Positions 8,886 through 17,377 of a stretch of 64,000 nucleotides of DNA are shown piece by piece (positions within the stretch are counted from its first letter, which is position 1; every line of letters starts with the position of its first letter). Both the position numbers and the translations under genes were made by a program. The DNA is from Aliidiomarina sedimenti (GTDB lineage: Bacteria > Pseudomonadota > Gammaproteobacteria > Enterobacterales > Alteromonadaceae), in the NCBI RefSeq assembly GCF_003986955.1, contig NZ_PIPN01000004.1, forward strand, positions 248,001 to 312,000. Direction: 5' to 3'. The notes below the pieces were generated by a model that worked only from the letters and a program-made list of their open reading frames with translations, was not told the origin of the DNA and ran no database searches.

Positions 8886-10094
8886 ATGATAGGCTTGATT
8901 GGCATCGCCGTTTTACTGCTCATTGCTTACGCATTTTCTGTCGCACGTACCCGGATACGCTGGCGCACCGTTGGTGGGGCCTTTGCGTTGCAAGCTGGCC
9001 TTGGCGCTTTTGTGCTCTATATCCCTCTGGGCCAGGATTTACTGGGTGGGTTCGCGCTTGGGGTTGCCAATGTCATTGGCTATGCCAGTGCGGGGATGGA
9101 ATTCCTCTTTGGTGACATTGGCGCGTATTCTCAGGGCTTTATTTTCGCCATCCACGTGCTTGGGGTCATCGTATTCTTCTCCTCGCTGATAGCGGTGTTG
9201 TATCACATCGGTATTATGCACTGGGTTATTCGCCTGATAGGTGGCGGGTTACAACGCTTACTTGGGACCTCGAAACCAGAGTCAATGTCGGCAGCCGCGA
9301 ATATTTTCGTCGGACAGACTGAAGCGCCGCTCGTGGTACGTCCGTATATTCCCCGTATGACCCGATCGGAGCTTTTTGCGGTCATGGTCGGTGGCCTGGG
9401 TTCAATTGCTGGCTCAGTGCTGGCTGGGTATGCCGGGCTTGGAATCGAATTAAAGTACCTGATAGCCGCCTGCTTCATGGCTGCACCAGGTTGTTTGTTG
9501 ATGGCTAAGATCATTCTGCCGGAAACCGAAGAACCGCTTGACCACCTCGCTGAAACCCCGCTCGAAGAAAAACGTACCAATGTGATCGACGCCGCAGCTT
9601 CAGGCGCTTCAAGTGGTATGCAACTGGCCCTTAACGTAGGTGCTATGCTCCTTGCCTTTGTTGCATTGATTGCCCTGATAAATGGCATTATCGGCTGGGT
9701 CGGGGGGCTCTTTGGAGCGGACGAACTGACGTTGCAGCTGATTCTGGGTTACATCTTTCAGCCACTGGCGTTCATTCTTGGCATAAGCTGGGACGAAGCT
9801 CGGCTTGCTGGCAGTTTTATTGGTCAAAAACTGGTTATTAATGAGTTTGTAGCCTACCTTGATTTCGCCAACTACCGGGATCAGCTGAGTGAGCATAGTC
9901 AGGTCATTATTACCTTTATGCTTTGTGGTTTTGCCAATTTCTCTTCCATTGCAATCCTTCTGGGCGGACTCGGCGGGATGGCACCAAGTCGGCGCAAAGA
10001 CATTGCCGAGCTGGGTATGCGCGCTTTATTGGCTGCTACGCTGGCCAATTTGATGAGTGCGGCAATCGCCGGGGTCTTCTTTGCACTTTCTTAA
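8886..10094 (+). CDS. NupC-family nucleoside:cation symporter
   Basis: This is a 402-residue concentrative nucleoside transporter. Signatures are [11 protein letters not shown] (about residue 143), the [11 protein letters not shown] re-entrant region and the C-terminal segment with NEFVAYL and CGFANFSSI. It imports nucleosides with H+ or Na+ across the inner membrane. AAAGGAA precedes the ATG. Pairing with udk gives import plus phosphorylation. The operon ends at the hairpin 10171-10207. Cation and exact nucleoside preference are not determined. Confidence 0.92.
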   Translation: MIGLIGIAVLLLIAYAFSVARTRIRWRTVGGAFALQAGLGAFVLYIPLGQDLLGGFALGVANVIGYASAGMEFLFGDIGAYSQGFIFAIHVLGVIVFFSSLIAVLYHIGIMHWVIRLIGGGLQRLLGTSKPESMSAAANIFVGQTEAPLVVRPYIPRMTRSELFAVMVGGLGSIAGSVLAGYAGLGIELKYLIAACFMAAPGCLLMAKIILPETEEPLDHLAETPLEEKRTNVIDAAASGASSGMQLALNVGAMLLAFVALIALINGIIGWVGGLFGADELTLQLILGYIFQPLAFILGISWDEARLAGSFIGQKLVINEFVAYLDFANYRDQLSEHSQVIITFMLCGFANFSSIAILLGGLGGMAPSRRKDIAELGMRALLAATLANLMSAAIAGVFFALS

Positions 10095-10170
10095 TGATCA
10101 CTTTTCCTGACAATTCGTTACAATTAATTGTCAGGACGTAAGACGCATTTCGGTTATACTATCAAACTAT

Positions 10171-10207
10171 ACCGCCTGGACTGATTCAGGCGGTTTGTTA
10201 TTTTTAC
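10171..10207 (+). terminator. Terminator of the udk-nupC unit
   Basis: ACCGCCTG (10171-10178) pairs with CAGGCGGT (10187-10194) over an eight-base loop, followed by a T-rich run. It lies about 75 bases past the transporter stop and just before the MlaC-like gene. Confidence 0.8.
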
Positions 10208-10224
10208 TCTCAAAGGAGCAGATT

Positions 10225-10899
10225 ATGAAATCCGTTTGGATAGCGTTCATGCTGGTACTTGTACTCGTCGTGCCGAGCGCTATGGCGCAGGAGCGCATCG
10301 AAAATGATAATCCGCACCGCTTATTACAGGAAGTTGCGGAAACGATGCTGCAACGGATCCGTGATGACCGCGAGCGAATTGAGCAGGAGCCTAATTATCT
10401 GCGTGTAATTATGGAAGAAGAGCTAATTCCTTATACCGATTACCGTTTTGCGGCGGCACAGGTTATGGGTCGCAACTGGCGCGCGCTGGACGACGAGCAA
10501 CGTCGTCAATTCGTTGATGCGTTTCGCTCATACCTGATCAATACCTACGCACGGGTCTTTACTCAGTATGATGAAGAGAAGCATGAATTGCAGTTTGGCC
10601 GTGAAGATGATTATGAGAATGAGCGGGTGGTGATTGTCCGTGCTCAATTAAATCAGGAAGATGGGCCACCAATACGACTGAACTTTAACCTTCGTCGTCA
10701 GACCCCTGAGTCGCCGTGGATGGCATTCGATCTTGAGGCGGAAAACATTAGCCTGCTCAGCGCACAGCGTTCTGAAATTCAGTCTATTTTAAGTCAACGA
10801 GGCTTTGACGGCGCTATTGAACTGCTGCGCGAACGCGCGAGCGTCGAGATTGATCTCGATGAGGAGCTTGATGCGGACGAATTTACCTCACAAGGGTAA
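10225..10899 (+). CDS. MlaC-like phospholipid-binding periplasmic protein
   Basis: The 224-residue protein matches the MlaC/Ttg2D family (toluene tolerance, auxiliary ABC component). MlaC carries phospholipids between the outer-membrane and inner-membrane Mla complexes. It has a signal peptide cleaved after AMA-Q (about residue 21), the typical YTDYRFAAAQVMG segment, then FRSYLINTYARVF, and a very acidic C-terminal tail. I chose ATG 10225, with AAAGGAG about seven bases upstream. No mlaFEDB gene is adjacent, so it is an orphan or second copy. Confidence 0.85.
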   Translation: MKSVWIAFMLVLVLVVPSAMAQERIENDNPHRLLQEVAETMLQRIRDDRERIEQEPNYLRVIMEEELIPYTDYRFAAAQVMGRNWRALDDEQRRQFVDAFRSYLINTYARVFTQYDEEKHELQFGREDDYENERVVIVRAQLNQEDGPPIRLNFNLRRQTPESPWMAFDLEAENISLLSAQRSEIQSILSQRGFDGAIELLRERASVEIDLDEELDADEFTSQG

Positions 10900-10964
10900 T
10901 CCGCGAACCGGCACGATTGAGCCTATTGGGGATTAGCCCAAGTGAGCTCAGTAAAGCATAACAG

Positions 10965-11000
10965 AAAGCCAGCTAGCTTAATCGCTAGCTGGCTTTTTTA
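10965..11000 (+). terminator. Terminator of the mlaC-like gene
   Basis: A 13-bp perfect stem (10965-10977 with 10984-10996, containing AGCCAGCTAGC) and a six-base loop run into a stretch of Ts. It isolates the MlaC-like gene from the following cluster. Confidence 0.9.
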
Positions 11001-11035
11001 TATTTTGTAACAATTTTCAGGTTACCACGACCCTG

Positions 11036-11051
11036 TCTATACGTGTATAGA
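11036..11051. promoter_or_regulatory. Perfect palindrome, candidate operator
   Basis: TCTATAC-GT-GTATAGA is symmetrical over 7+7 bases. It lies about 32 bases before the ATG of the DUF4177 gene, where a promoter is expected. The form fits a dimeric repressor site; the regulator is unknown. Confidence 0.5.
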
Positions 11052-11082
11052 TACTAGACTGATTCAATACAGGAACGACCTT

Positions 11083-11310
11083 ATGCAAAGTACAGAGCAA
11101 CGCTACAGCGAATACAAAGTGGTTCATATAGTTGAAGGAGGCTGTGGCACCATTTTTCTCGGTTCATCTGGCTTACCCATGAAAAAGATCGAAGCCGAAC
11201 TGAATGCCTACGCGGCGGATGGCTGGCAGGTGGTCTTTCAGGTACTGGAGATGAAGCGCTTCTGGTTGTTCTGGCAGCGTGAAGCCATGATAGTGACACT
11301 TGGACGGTAA
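11083..11310 (+). CDS. DUF4177-like small protein
   Basis: The product has 75 residues. The pattern YKVVHI near the N-terminus, then KKIEAELNAYAADGWQVV and a final strand MIVTLGR, resembles DUF4177, a small alpha/beta domain in which a helix is followed by 'GWE/Q'-type strands. Its function is unknown. It is cytoplasmic by sequence, with no signal peptide. The YidD-like gene starts six bases after its stop, indicating an operon. Confidence 0.7.
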   Translation: MQSTEQRYSEYKVVHIVEGGCGTIFLGSSGLPMKKIEAELNAYAADGWQVVFQVLEMKRFWLFWQREAMIVTLGR

Positions 11311-11315
11311 TACGA

Positions 11316-11600
11316 GTGAACGCACAACAGTTACTGATCCGTTCGATTCAGGCGTACCAGCGTAGCGGCGGAAGTCGCCGTTGGTTTGGTGTTTGTTGTA
11401 ATTACGCGCCGACCTGCTCTGAATACACCCTGCAGGCAGTGCGTGCGCTTGGTGTGCGCAAAGGAATGATGCTTGGCTGGCAGCGAATACGTCGCTGCCG
11501 TGGTCACGATAGCTTTTGCGTGTGTTATGAGCCCTTTCTGCCTGAACAGCAGGATCAGAGCGCGAATCTTAGCCAGGGAGGCGCCTCCCATGTTAACTAA
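11316..11600 (+). CDS. YidD-like membrane-associated protein
   Basis: The 94-residue product has the YidD core: IRSIQAYQRSGG, then APTCSEYTLQAV, then RIRRC. YidD proteins sit at the inner membrane and assist YidC/Sec-dependent insertion. This copy is divergent. The usual CHPxxxGGxDPVP ending is replaced by RGHDSFCVCYEPFLPE, with extra cysteines (27, 28, 68, 70). It is also not in the usual rnpA-yidD-yidC position. The start is GTG 11316. Its end overlaps the start of the next gene by 11 bases. Probably a paralogue rather than the housekeeping yidD. Confidence 0.75.
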   Translation: MNAQQLLIRSIQAYQRSGGSRRWFGVCCNYAPTCSEYTLQAVRALGVRKGMMLGWQRIRRCRGHDSFCVCYEPFLPEQQDQSANLSQGGASHVN

Positions 11601-11976
11601 ACGAGACGTTAATGCAGACGAAGAAAGGCTACGTAACAGGGCTCAGCGGTTGCCTGCTATCGAACGGAAAGCGTTTTATGAGACGGTCCGCCGCGACGTG
11701 AAGGATCCGGATACCTATGCCGTGCTGAACTGGTTTTTTGTCTGTGGCCTGCATCATTTCTACCTGCAAAAATGGCTTCGCGGAAGCATTAACCTGACCG
11801 TCTTTGTGCTTTCCATTGTCTTGCTGGCGACAGGTTGGCACGGGCTCGGTGTGGTTATGCTGCTTGGTATTCTGGTGCTTGAGCTGGGTGCCTTATTTCG
11901 TTCTCAACTGATTGTGCAGGACTACAATAACGGCATTTATCGACGTAACCTCGCTCGCTTAGGGGTAGAGGTGTAA
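11590..11976 (+). CDS. TM2-domain-like membrane protein
   Basis: The product has 128 residues from ATG 11590, with GGGAGG about eight bases upstream. A charged N-terminal region of about 43 residues precedes a TM2-like hairpin: LNWFFVCGLHHFYLQKW, a short Gly-Ser turn, and a long hydrophobic stretch at about 67-103 that ends with GALF. A basic C-terminal tail follows. TM2 proteins are small two-helix membrane proteins of mostly unknown role. It overlaps the YidD-like gene, so the two are translationally coupled. Confidence 0.75.
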   Translation: MLTKRDVNADEERLRNRAQRLPAIERKAFYETVRRDVKDPDTYAVLNWFFVCGLHHFYLQKWLRGSINLTVFVLSIVLLATGWHGLGVVMLLGILVLELGALFRSQLIVQDYNNGIYRRNLARLGVEV

Positions 11977-12004
11977 GCCATCTGACCTGGTTTCGGCGAC
12001 ACCA

Positions 12005-13048
12005 CTAACGGCCGTACCAGAGTTCAAATTCGATACCAAGCATCCAGGCTCGCTCGCGCTCTTCCTCGGGGAATTCTTTTGGCCAGTGCATGCCGACCCA
12101 TTTCTCCACGTAGAACCAGTCGCGGAGCCAGGACTGGCGATGAATAAAGCGGGTCGTAATATCTTTGTGCTGCACTTCGGCTTTAGTTTCACCTGCATAA
12201 GTGATTTCAAATGCCACCGCTTTCTCTTCATCATACAAGTGGTAAAGAGCAGCGCTGTTACGCAGGCGGATGCCTTCTACACGTTCAGCATAGGTCGCTT
12301 CATTGGCTAACCGGAGCAGCCATTTAGGGCCCCAGGTATGTTCATAATCAACCCGTTGAGCAAAGCCAAAACCGTCGCTGTCACGCCAGAAGGCGGCGGA
12401 ACGGGTACGAAATTGAGCGTTGTTGGTTATTCGCTTTTGGTACAGATACCGCGCTTCGGTATAAGGGTCTGCATTTAGCCCACCGCGGATCCCCGCGGAG
12501 ACATTAAATCGATTTTCCTCGCCCTGGCTCGGGTTGAAGCCCAGGCCCACCAGCCATTCACTGTCTCCGTTGATGTTTCTTAGCACTGAGGCGCGGCGTT
12601 CAGCGTCATCACCAACCACGTAGTCGTCTGTGTCTACACGGCCGATAAAGGCAGAGAACCGATTTTCGGCAATAGGTAAATCGACCTTGACCCGCAGACT
12701 GGAGCGCACCCGCCAACCTTCGTATTCGGTCCACTGCGGGGCTAATGAGATCCGGCCCTGGCTGTCATAATCACTGTCATCAAACGTCCGGCTATCACCA
12801 AAAAAACCATCGAACCAGCGCGCAGTAGCATCCACCGACGCCTGCACCCCGCGCTGTACACTATCGAGCATCATATCGTCGTCATCGGGTGAGGACGTCT
12901 GCTGACTGGGTTCTTCATCCGCAGACTGTGGGCTGGCCGTTGTCTGAGTAACCTGTTCTGGCTCATCCTGAGATTGTGCGCACCCCGACTGACTCAGGAG
13001 CAGCGCAAACGTAATAAATGGCAAATACGCAGGGCGCCATGACCGCAT
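12005..13048 (-). CDS. Hypothetical exported envelope protein
   Basis: The 347-residue product has an N-terminal hydrophobic export signal ending near SGCAQ. The lipobox is imperfect (QSGC), so a lipoprotein or a signal-peptidase-I substrate are both possible. A low-complexity acidic/Ser/Gln linker follows (about 25-60). The remaining part has alternating amphipathic strands with many aromatic and charged residues, as expected of an outer-membrane beta-barrel or beta-rich protein. I recognise no family. It is convergent with the TM2-like gene and has no operon partner. Confidence 0.7.
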   Translation of the reverse strand: MRSWRPAYLPFITFALLLSQSGCAQSQDEPEQVTQTTASPQSADEEPSQQTSSPDDDDMMLDSVQRGVQASVDATARWFDGFFGDSRTFDDSDYDSQGRISLAPQWTEYEGWRVRSSLRVKVDLPIAENRFSAFIGRVDTDDYVVGDDAERRASVLRNINGDSEWLVGLGFNPSQGEENRFNVSAGIRGGLNADPYTEARYLYQKRITNNAQFRTRSAAFWRDSDGFGFAQRVDYEHTWGPKWLLRLANEATYAERVEGIRLRNSAALYHLYDEEKAVAFEITYAGETKAEVQHKDITTRFIHRQSWLRDWFYVEKWVGMHWPKEFPEEERERAWMLGIEFELWYGR

Positions 13049-13143
13049 AAGGTAAATTCCCTGTTAACTTTTTTATAATAGTGTTAGCCAAGATAGTGGC
13101 TATATAGCTGTTTTGTCCAGAACTTGACGCTGGGTTTACAAAG

Positions 13144-13851
13144 TTAATCCGGGGAAAAATTAAAGTAATCGTCGTTGAGCAAACTGTGGCCGTGCTGTTT
13201 CAGCCATTGTTCCGCTTCGCGGTAATCTGCGTCGTAGTGCTCGACTAAGTTCCAGTAGGCTGGTGAATGGTTAAAGTGAGTCAGATGACATAGCTCATGC
13301 AAGACGACGTAGCGAACTACCCACTCTGGTGCGGCAAACAGCCGCCAGCTGAAGCTCAGTGTTTTTTGTGCCGAACAGGCACCCCACTTAGCGGTGTAAT
13401 TAGCAATGCGCCAGGCTGCAGGGGGTGTAGCACTAGCCGCTGGCATATCAGGTATATGTGAATCCAGCCACTGGCGGGCCTCTTGCCTGAACCATTGCTG
13501 AACCAGCTTTTGAGTTTGGGCAGCGGGTTGAGTGCAACGTCGTGATAAACGAATTTGCAGGGTATTATCGATAGCTTCAATCGTATTTCTGTGCCCAGGA
13601 CGGACTTCCAGGCGCATCGTCTGGCCTAGCCAGAACAGGGTTTCCCCATGTTGCCACAGTCGCTTGGGAAGGTCGCGCAGGCGGGTCTGTTGCGCCTGCA
13701 GGTGGCGTGTTATCCAGTCCTGCTTGCTGGCAACGAAGCTGTCAATACGGTGTAAATCTACACTTTCCGGGGCTGCTACTTTGACTTTACCTTGCTTAAT
13801 GGTAATGCCAATAGTGCGGCGGCGCTTGCTGCGAGATAAGGTGTAGTTCAA
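13144..13851 (-). CDS. YgjP/SprT-like M48-type metallopeptidase
   Basis: This is a 235-residue protein of the YgjP (DUF45/WLM-like) family. Its zinc motif HELCHLTHFNHSPAYW holds HExxH plus the downstream His typical of the family, preceded by YVVLHELCH. The N-terminal half is basic and strand-rich. YgjP proteins are small cytoplasmic zinc hydrolases. The gene is divergent from gor with 80 bases between them. No partner gene is adjacent. Confidence 0.88.
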   Translation of the reverse strand: MNYTLSRSKRRRTIGITIKQGKVKVAAPESVDLHRIDSFVASKQDWITRHLQAQQTRLRDLPKRLWQHGETLFWLGQTMRLEVRPGHRNTIEAIDNTLQIRLSRRCTQPAAQTQKLVQQWFRQEARQWLDSHIPDMPAASATPPAAWRIANYTAKWGACSAQKTLSFSWRLFAAPEWVVRYVVLHELCHLTHFNHSPAYWNLVEHYDADYREAEQWLKQHGHSLLNDDYFNFSPD

Positions 13852-13931
13852 TGGCAGGTCCCCAAATTGACTCGCAAATATGGTATAACGTTGCCAGCCA
13901 AACTTACAGAACAGACTGACAGGAAATATTC

Positions 13932-15290
13932 ATGAGCAGACATTTCGATTACCTTAGTATCGGCGCCGGGAGCGGTGGTATTGCCTCAGCCAACCGGGCT
14001 GCGATTCGTGGAGCCAGTGCGGCCGTGATAGAAGCAAAAGCGGTTGGTGGAACCTGTGTAAACGTCGGTTGTGTGCCAAAGAAAGTAATGTGGTATGGCG
14101 CCCATATCGCAGAAGCGCTTAAATATGCACCTTCTTATGGGTTTGAGGTCGAGCAGAAAGGCTATGACTGGGGCACCCTGGTGAAAAACCGGGAAGCTTA
14201 CATCGAACGTATTCACGGTGGTTATAAGCGCGGTTTTGAAGGCAACGGGGTTGAATACATTGAAGGGTTTGCGACCTTTGTCGACAAGAACACCGTGGAA
14301 GTAAACGGCGAACGGATTACCGCTGACCATATAACCATTGCTGTCGGCGGCCGGCCGACGGTGCCTGATTTACCGGGCGCTGAGCATGGCATTGACTCTG
14401 ACGGCTTCTTCGCATTAACCGAGCAGCCTAAAAAGGCCGTTGTTGTGGGTGCCGGTTACATTGCAGTAGAAATTGCCGGTGTATTTCATGCATTGGGTAC
14501 AGATACCCACCTTCTGGTCCGCCAGGACCGGCCTCTGCGAGATTTTGAACGGTCGGTGATAGACAGCTTGCTAACACGGATGGAACAGGACGGTGGCCCG
14601 ACGCTGCATACCTACAGTGAAGTGAAAAAAGTTGATAAGAATGACGACGGCACGCTCTGTATTACCACTCTCAACGATGAAATTGTAGATCAGGTCGACT
14701 GTCTGGTCTGGGCGATTGGCCGTGAGCCAACGACGGATAAAATCAACCTCGCCGCGGCGGGTGTTGAGGCTGACAAACAGGGCTACATACAGGTTGATCA
14801 GTATCAGAATACCAATGTTGACGGAATTTACGCGGTCGGCGACATTACCGGCGCAGCACAGCTTACGCCGGTGGCAATTAAAGCCGGGCGCTTGCTGGCT
14901 GAACGTCTTTTTAATAAAGACATGCCCGATGCGCACATGGATTTCAGTCTGATCCCAACCATTGTCTTTAGTCATCCACCGATCGGCACTATTGGAATGA
15001 CTGAGGTTGACGCTGTTGAGCACTACGGTGCGGATGACGTTAAGGTGTATGACTCAGGGTTCGCTGCCATGTACAACGCTGTTACCCCGCACCGGGCACT
15101 GAGCCACTTTAAGCTGGTTTGTGCTGGTTCGGATGAGAAGGTAGTAGGACTACACGGCATTGGAGAGGGGATGGATGAGATCCTCCAGGGTTTTGCGGTG
15201 GCTATGAAAATGGGGGCGACCAAAGCCGATTTCGATGCCACAGTAGCGCTGCACCCAACCAGTGCTGAAGAGTTCGTTACCATGCGCTAA
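13932..15290 (+). CDS. gor: Glutathione-disulfide reductase
   Basis: The 452-residue flavoprotein reduces oxidised glutathione with NADPH. The FAD-binding [14 protein letters not shown], the redox-active disulfide [13 protein letters not shown], the NADPH-binding [12 protein letters not shown], the FAD site YAVGDITG and the C-terminal [11 protein letters not shown] with the catalytic His are all present. AGGAAA precedes the ATG. The LPD1-like gene begins eight bases after the stop and is probably co-transcribed. Length matches E. coli Gor (450). Confidence 0.97.
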   Translation: MSRHFDYLSIGAGSGGIASANRAAIRGASAAVIEAKAVGGTCVNVGCVPKKVMWYGAHIAEALKYAPSYGFEVEQKGYDWGTLVKNREAYIERIHGGYKRGFEGNGVEYIEGFATFVDKNTVEVNGERITADHITIAVGGRPTVPDLPGAEHGIDSDGFFALTEQPKKAVVVGAGYIAVEIAGVFHALGTDTHLLVRQDRPLRDFERSVIDSLLTRMEQDGGPTLHTYSEVKKVDKNDDGTLCITTLNDEIVDQVDCLVWAIGREPTTDKINLAAAGVEADKQGYIQVDQYQNTNVDGIYAVGDITGAAQLTPVAIKAGRLLAERLFNKDMPDAHMDFSLIPTIVFSHPPIGTIGMTEVDAVEHYGADDVKVYDSGFAAMYNAVTPHRALSHFKLVCAGSDEKVVGLHGIGEGMDEILQGFAVAMKMGATKADFDATVALHPTSAEEFVTMR

Positions 15291-15298
15291 GTGCGACT

Positions 15299-16099
15299 GT
15301 GAGCCAGTTCTTACAGCGCGTCTATTATCGCAATGGCGCTGATTACCGTAATGGTGATGATGTCAGCTTTGCTGACATCCAGCGGCGCTATGATTTTTAT
15401 AGTATTCGGGTGGGTCGCTGGGTTACGTCCGTTGAGCAACAACGGGCGGCCAATCTGTTTTACGATGCGTTGCGGGATATGGAGTCTCTGCTCAGGGTCC
15501 CGCCTGAGGTTATCTCTTTAAACGGAACCCTGGCGCTGCATTTCGCAGTGGGCGGTCGCAAGCACAGTGCTGCCCACTATGAACCTGCGAGCAGAGCATT
15601 GGCTCTGGCGAAAAATGCAGGCGGCGGGAGCCTGGCGCACGAGTGGTTCCATGCGTTCGACCACTATATCTGTGCGCATATGTTCGCTACTCATTCTAAG
15701 GTGCCAGCACAGGCGTTCGCGTCGCGCTACTGGCTTAGTCACCACGATTTCAAAGTTCATCCACTGAACAATCTGCTCGATACCGCCTTCAAGTTACTTT
15801 TCCTCGATAGTAACGGGCAAGGGGTGAGCCCGTTTATGCGCCATTGTATGGCTATCGATAAGCGGTTAGGGCGGGTTTACTTTAGCCAGCCTGAGGAAAT
15901 CGCGGCGCGTGCGTTCGAGCGAATGTTGCAAGGACTGGGGCAAAAAAATCACTTTCTGGTCTCCGGCACGCTGCAAAGTGAGACGGCTAATGCCGGGCTC
16001 TACCCCGATCCATCAACCACATTTCAGCTCGGCGAACTCTGGTTGAGCTATTTTTACCACTTGGGTCGCGCGCTATCAGCGAAACGCTGTTCGTCATAA
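15299..16099 (+). CDS. LPD1-like/CLCA_X-type predicted zinc metallopeptidase
   Basis: The product is 266 residues and starts at GTG. The central block resembles the LPD1 domain of phage/conjugative polyvalent proteins: LHFAVGGRKHSAAHYEP, then LALAKNAGGGSLAHEWFHAFDHY, which holds HEWFH (114-118) as a zincin HExxH motif. Proteins with this layout are annotated as CLCA_X family in related genomes, from memory. A third zinc ligand is not certain. No signal peptide is present, so a cytoplasmic place is expected. It follows gor by eight bases. Substrate and role are unknown. Confidence 0.7.
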   Translation: MSQFLQRVYYRNGADYRNGDDVSFADIQRRYDFYSIRVGRWVTSVEQQRAANLFYDALRDMESLLRVPPEVISLNGTLALHFAVGGRKHSAAHYEPASRALALAKNAGGGSLAHEWFHAFDHYICAHMFATHSKVPAQAFASRYWLSHHDFKVHPLNNLLDTAFKLLFLDSNGQGVSPFMRHCMAIDKRLGRVYFSQPEEIAARAFERMLQGLGQKNHFLVSGTLQSETANAGLYPDPSTTFQLGELWLSYFYHLGRALSAKRCSS

Positions 16100-16103
16100 C
16101 GTG

Positions 16104-16121
16104 TTACAAATTTGTTTGTAA
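16104..16121. repeat. Short palindrome after the LPD1-like gene
   Basis: TTACAAA and TTTGTAA are separated by four bases. No T-run follows, so it is not a typical terminator. It lies about 90 bases upstream of the small lipoprotein gene and could be an operator. Confidence 0.4.
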
Positions 16122-16210
16122 ATGCAATTGCGTACGCTTAGCATCGCAGATATGGTTAAAATTCATTCATATGAAACTTATCTAATCTCAGAAAATAGGG
16201 AAACTACGTC

Positions 16211-16474
16211 ATGGTAGATACTAAAATTACGCTTTTATTTGCTGCCAGTGCATTGGTACTTGCAGGGTGTGCAGGTGGTGCTGATCGTGCGTCTGAACAG
16301 CAGGTAGTAAACGAGGAAGGCGAAGTGGTGGAAATTTGCCGCATTGAGAAGCCAACTGGATCTCACATTGGCCGTCGTGTATGTCGTACACCGGAAGAGA
16401 TGGAAGCGAACCGCGAAGCCGCTGAAGGCGAACTTGATCGCCAGCGTCGTGGTGACAACTACCAAAACTGGTAA
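16211..16474 (+). CDS. Small hypothetical lipoprotein
   Basis: The 87-residue product has a signal peptide and the lipobox LAGC (Cys20), followed by a short, highly charged mature part with two cysteines (EICRIEKPTGSHI and RRVCRTPEEM). Such small lipoproteins with a conserved G-S-x-I-x-x-R-x-C-R/K motif recur in Alteromonadales genomes, from memory, but have no known function. AGGGAAAC lies upstream of the ATG. It is convergent with the DUF368 gene. Confidence 0.8.
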   Translation: MVDTKITLLFAASALVLAGCAGGADRASEQQVVNEEGEVVEICRIEKPTGSHIGRRVCRTPEEMEANREAAEGELDRQRRGDNYQNW

Positions 16475-16492
16475 GCATACCGGGTAAGCGTG

Positions 16493-17377
16493 TTAATCAC
16501 GCTTACCGAGAATGTGCTCCAGTCGCAGTAACAGTAAAATAGTAGCCGCTCCTGCGAGCAAGCAGACCGCTGCTACTAGCCACTGGGTGCTGCCGGTTGC
16601 CTCTGCGTAGGTGACCGGCAGCATAATATCCCCTTCGATTTGCCACGGCCAGATACGGTAGAGAGCCCCGATCACAACCCCACAGAGAAATGCCAGCATG
16701 GTGTCGTGGTGCCGTTTTAACAGCATATTCAGCAGGCGTGAAAACGCCAGCAGTCCAACCACACAACCTAGCGCAAACAGTGCTAATAAATTGAATCGTG
16801 CGTCACTAACTGCACTCACCACCGGCGCATACATTCCCATTAGCAAGAGCAGGAAGCTACCCGAAATGCCTGGCAGGATCATCGCACAGATAGCGATAAA
16901 GCCAGCCCCGAAGAACATCAACGGCATAGGGTCACTGTGAACCGGTGTGAGCAAGCTAATACTGAACGCAAAGAGTGCGCCTGCTACCAGCAATGCAATT
17001 CGGGCTGCATTAAAGCGAACCGCTTTTAAAAGCCAGGGTAACGCCGCAATAATCAATCCGTTAAAAAAGGCCCAGAGGGGAAGCGGGTTATTGATTAGCA
17101 AATAATGGATCAGCGTTGCCAGTGAGAAAATGCTACTAAGAATACCGCCAAATAAACAGAGCAAAAAGGTGCCGTCGACATGCCGCCAGAACGCTCGCCA
17201 CTGGCCTTTTGCGACGAACCGAAGCGCCTCTCCGTTGAAAGAGGCCAAAGCGCCTAAGAAGCGTTCATAAATACCAAGAATGAAGGCCAGGGTTCCGCCG
17301 GAGACGCCCGGGACCACGTCAGCCGCGCCCATCGCCAGGCCCTTTATAATCCAGTTAATATAGTTTTTCAGTTGCAT
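16493..17377 (-). CDS. DUF368 polyprenyl-phosphate transporter (PopT-type)
   Basis: This 294-residue membrane protein has eight or so hydrophobic segments. The hallmark N-terminal GAADVVPGVSGGTLAFILGIYE is followed by the internal repeat motif MILPGISGSFLLLLMGMY. DUF368 proteins (PopT) were shown to return undecaprenyl phosphate to the cytoplasmic leaflet for reuse in wall and O-antigen synthesis, and help Vibrio under alkaline, sodium-rich conditions. The start overlaps the end of the upstream peptidase gene by 10 bases, so the two are probably translationally coupled. Confidence 0.9.
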   Translation of the reverse strand: MQLKNYINWIIKGLAMGAADVVPGVSGGTLAFILGIYERFLGALASFNGEALRFVAKGQWRAFWRHVDGTFLLCLFGGILSSIFSLATLIHYLLINNPLPLWAFFNGLIIAALPWLLKAVRFNAARIALLVAGALFAFSISLLTPVHSDPMPLMFFGAGFIAICAMILPGISGSFLLLLMGMYAPVVSAVSDARFNLLALFALGCVVGLLAFSRLLNMLLKRHHDTMLAFLCGVVIGALYRIWPWQIEGDIMLPVTYAEATGSTQWLVAAVCLLAGAATILLLLRLEHILGKRD

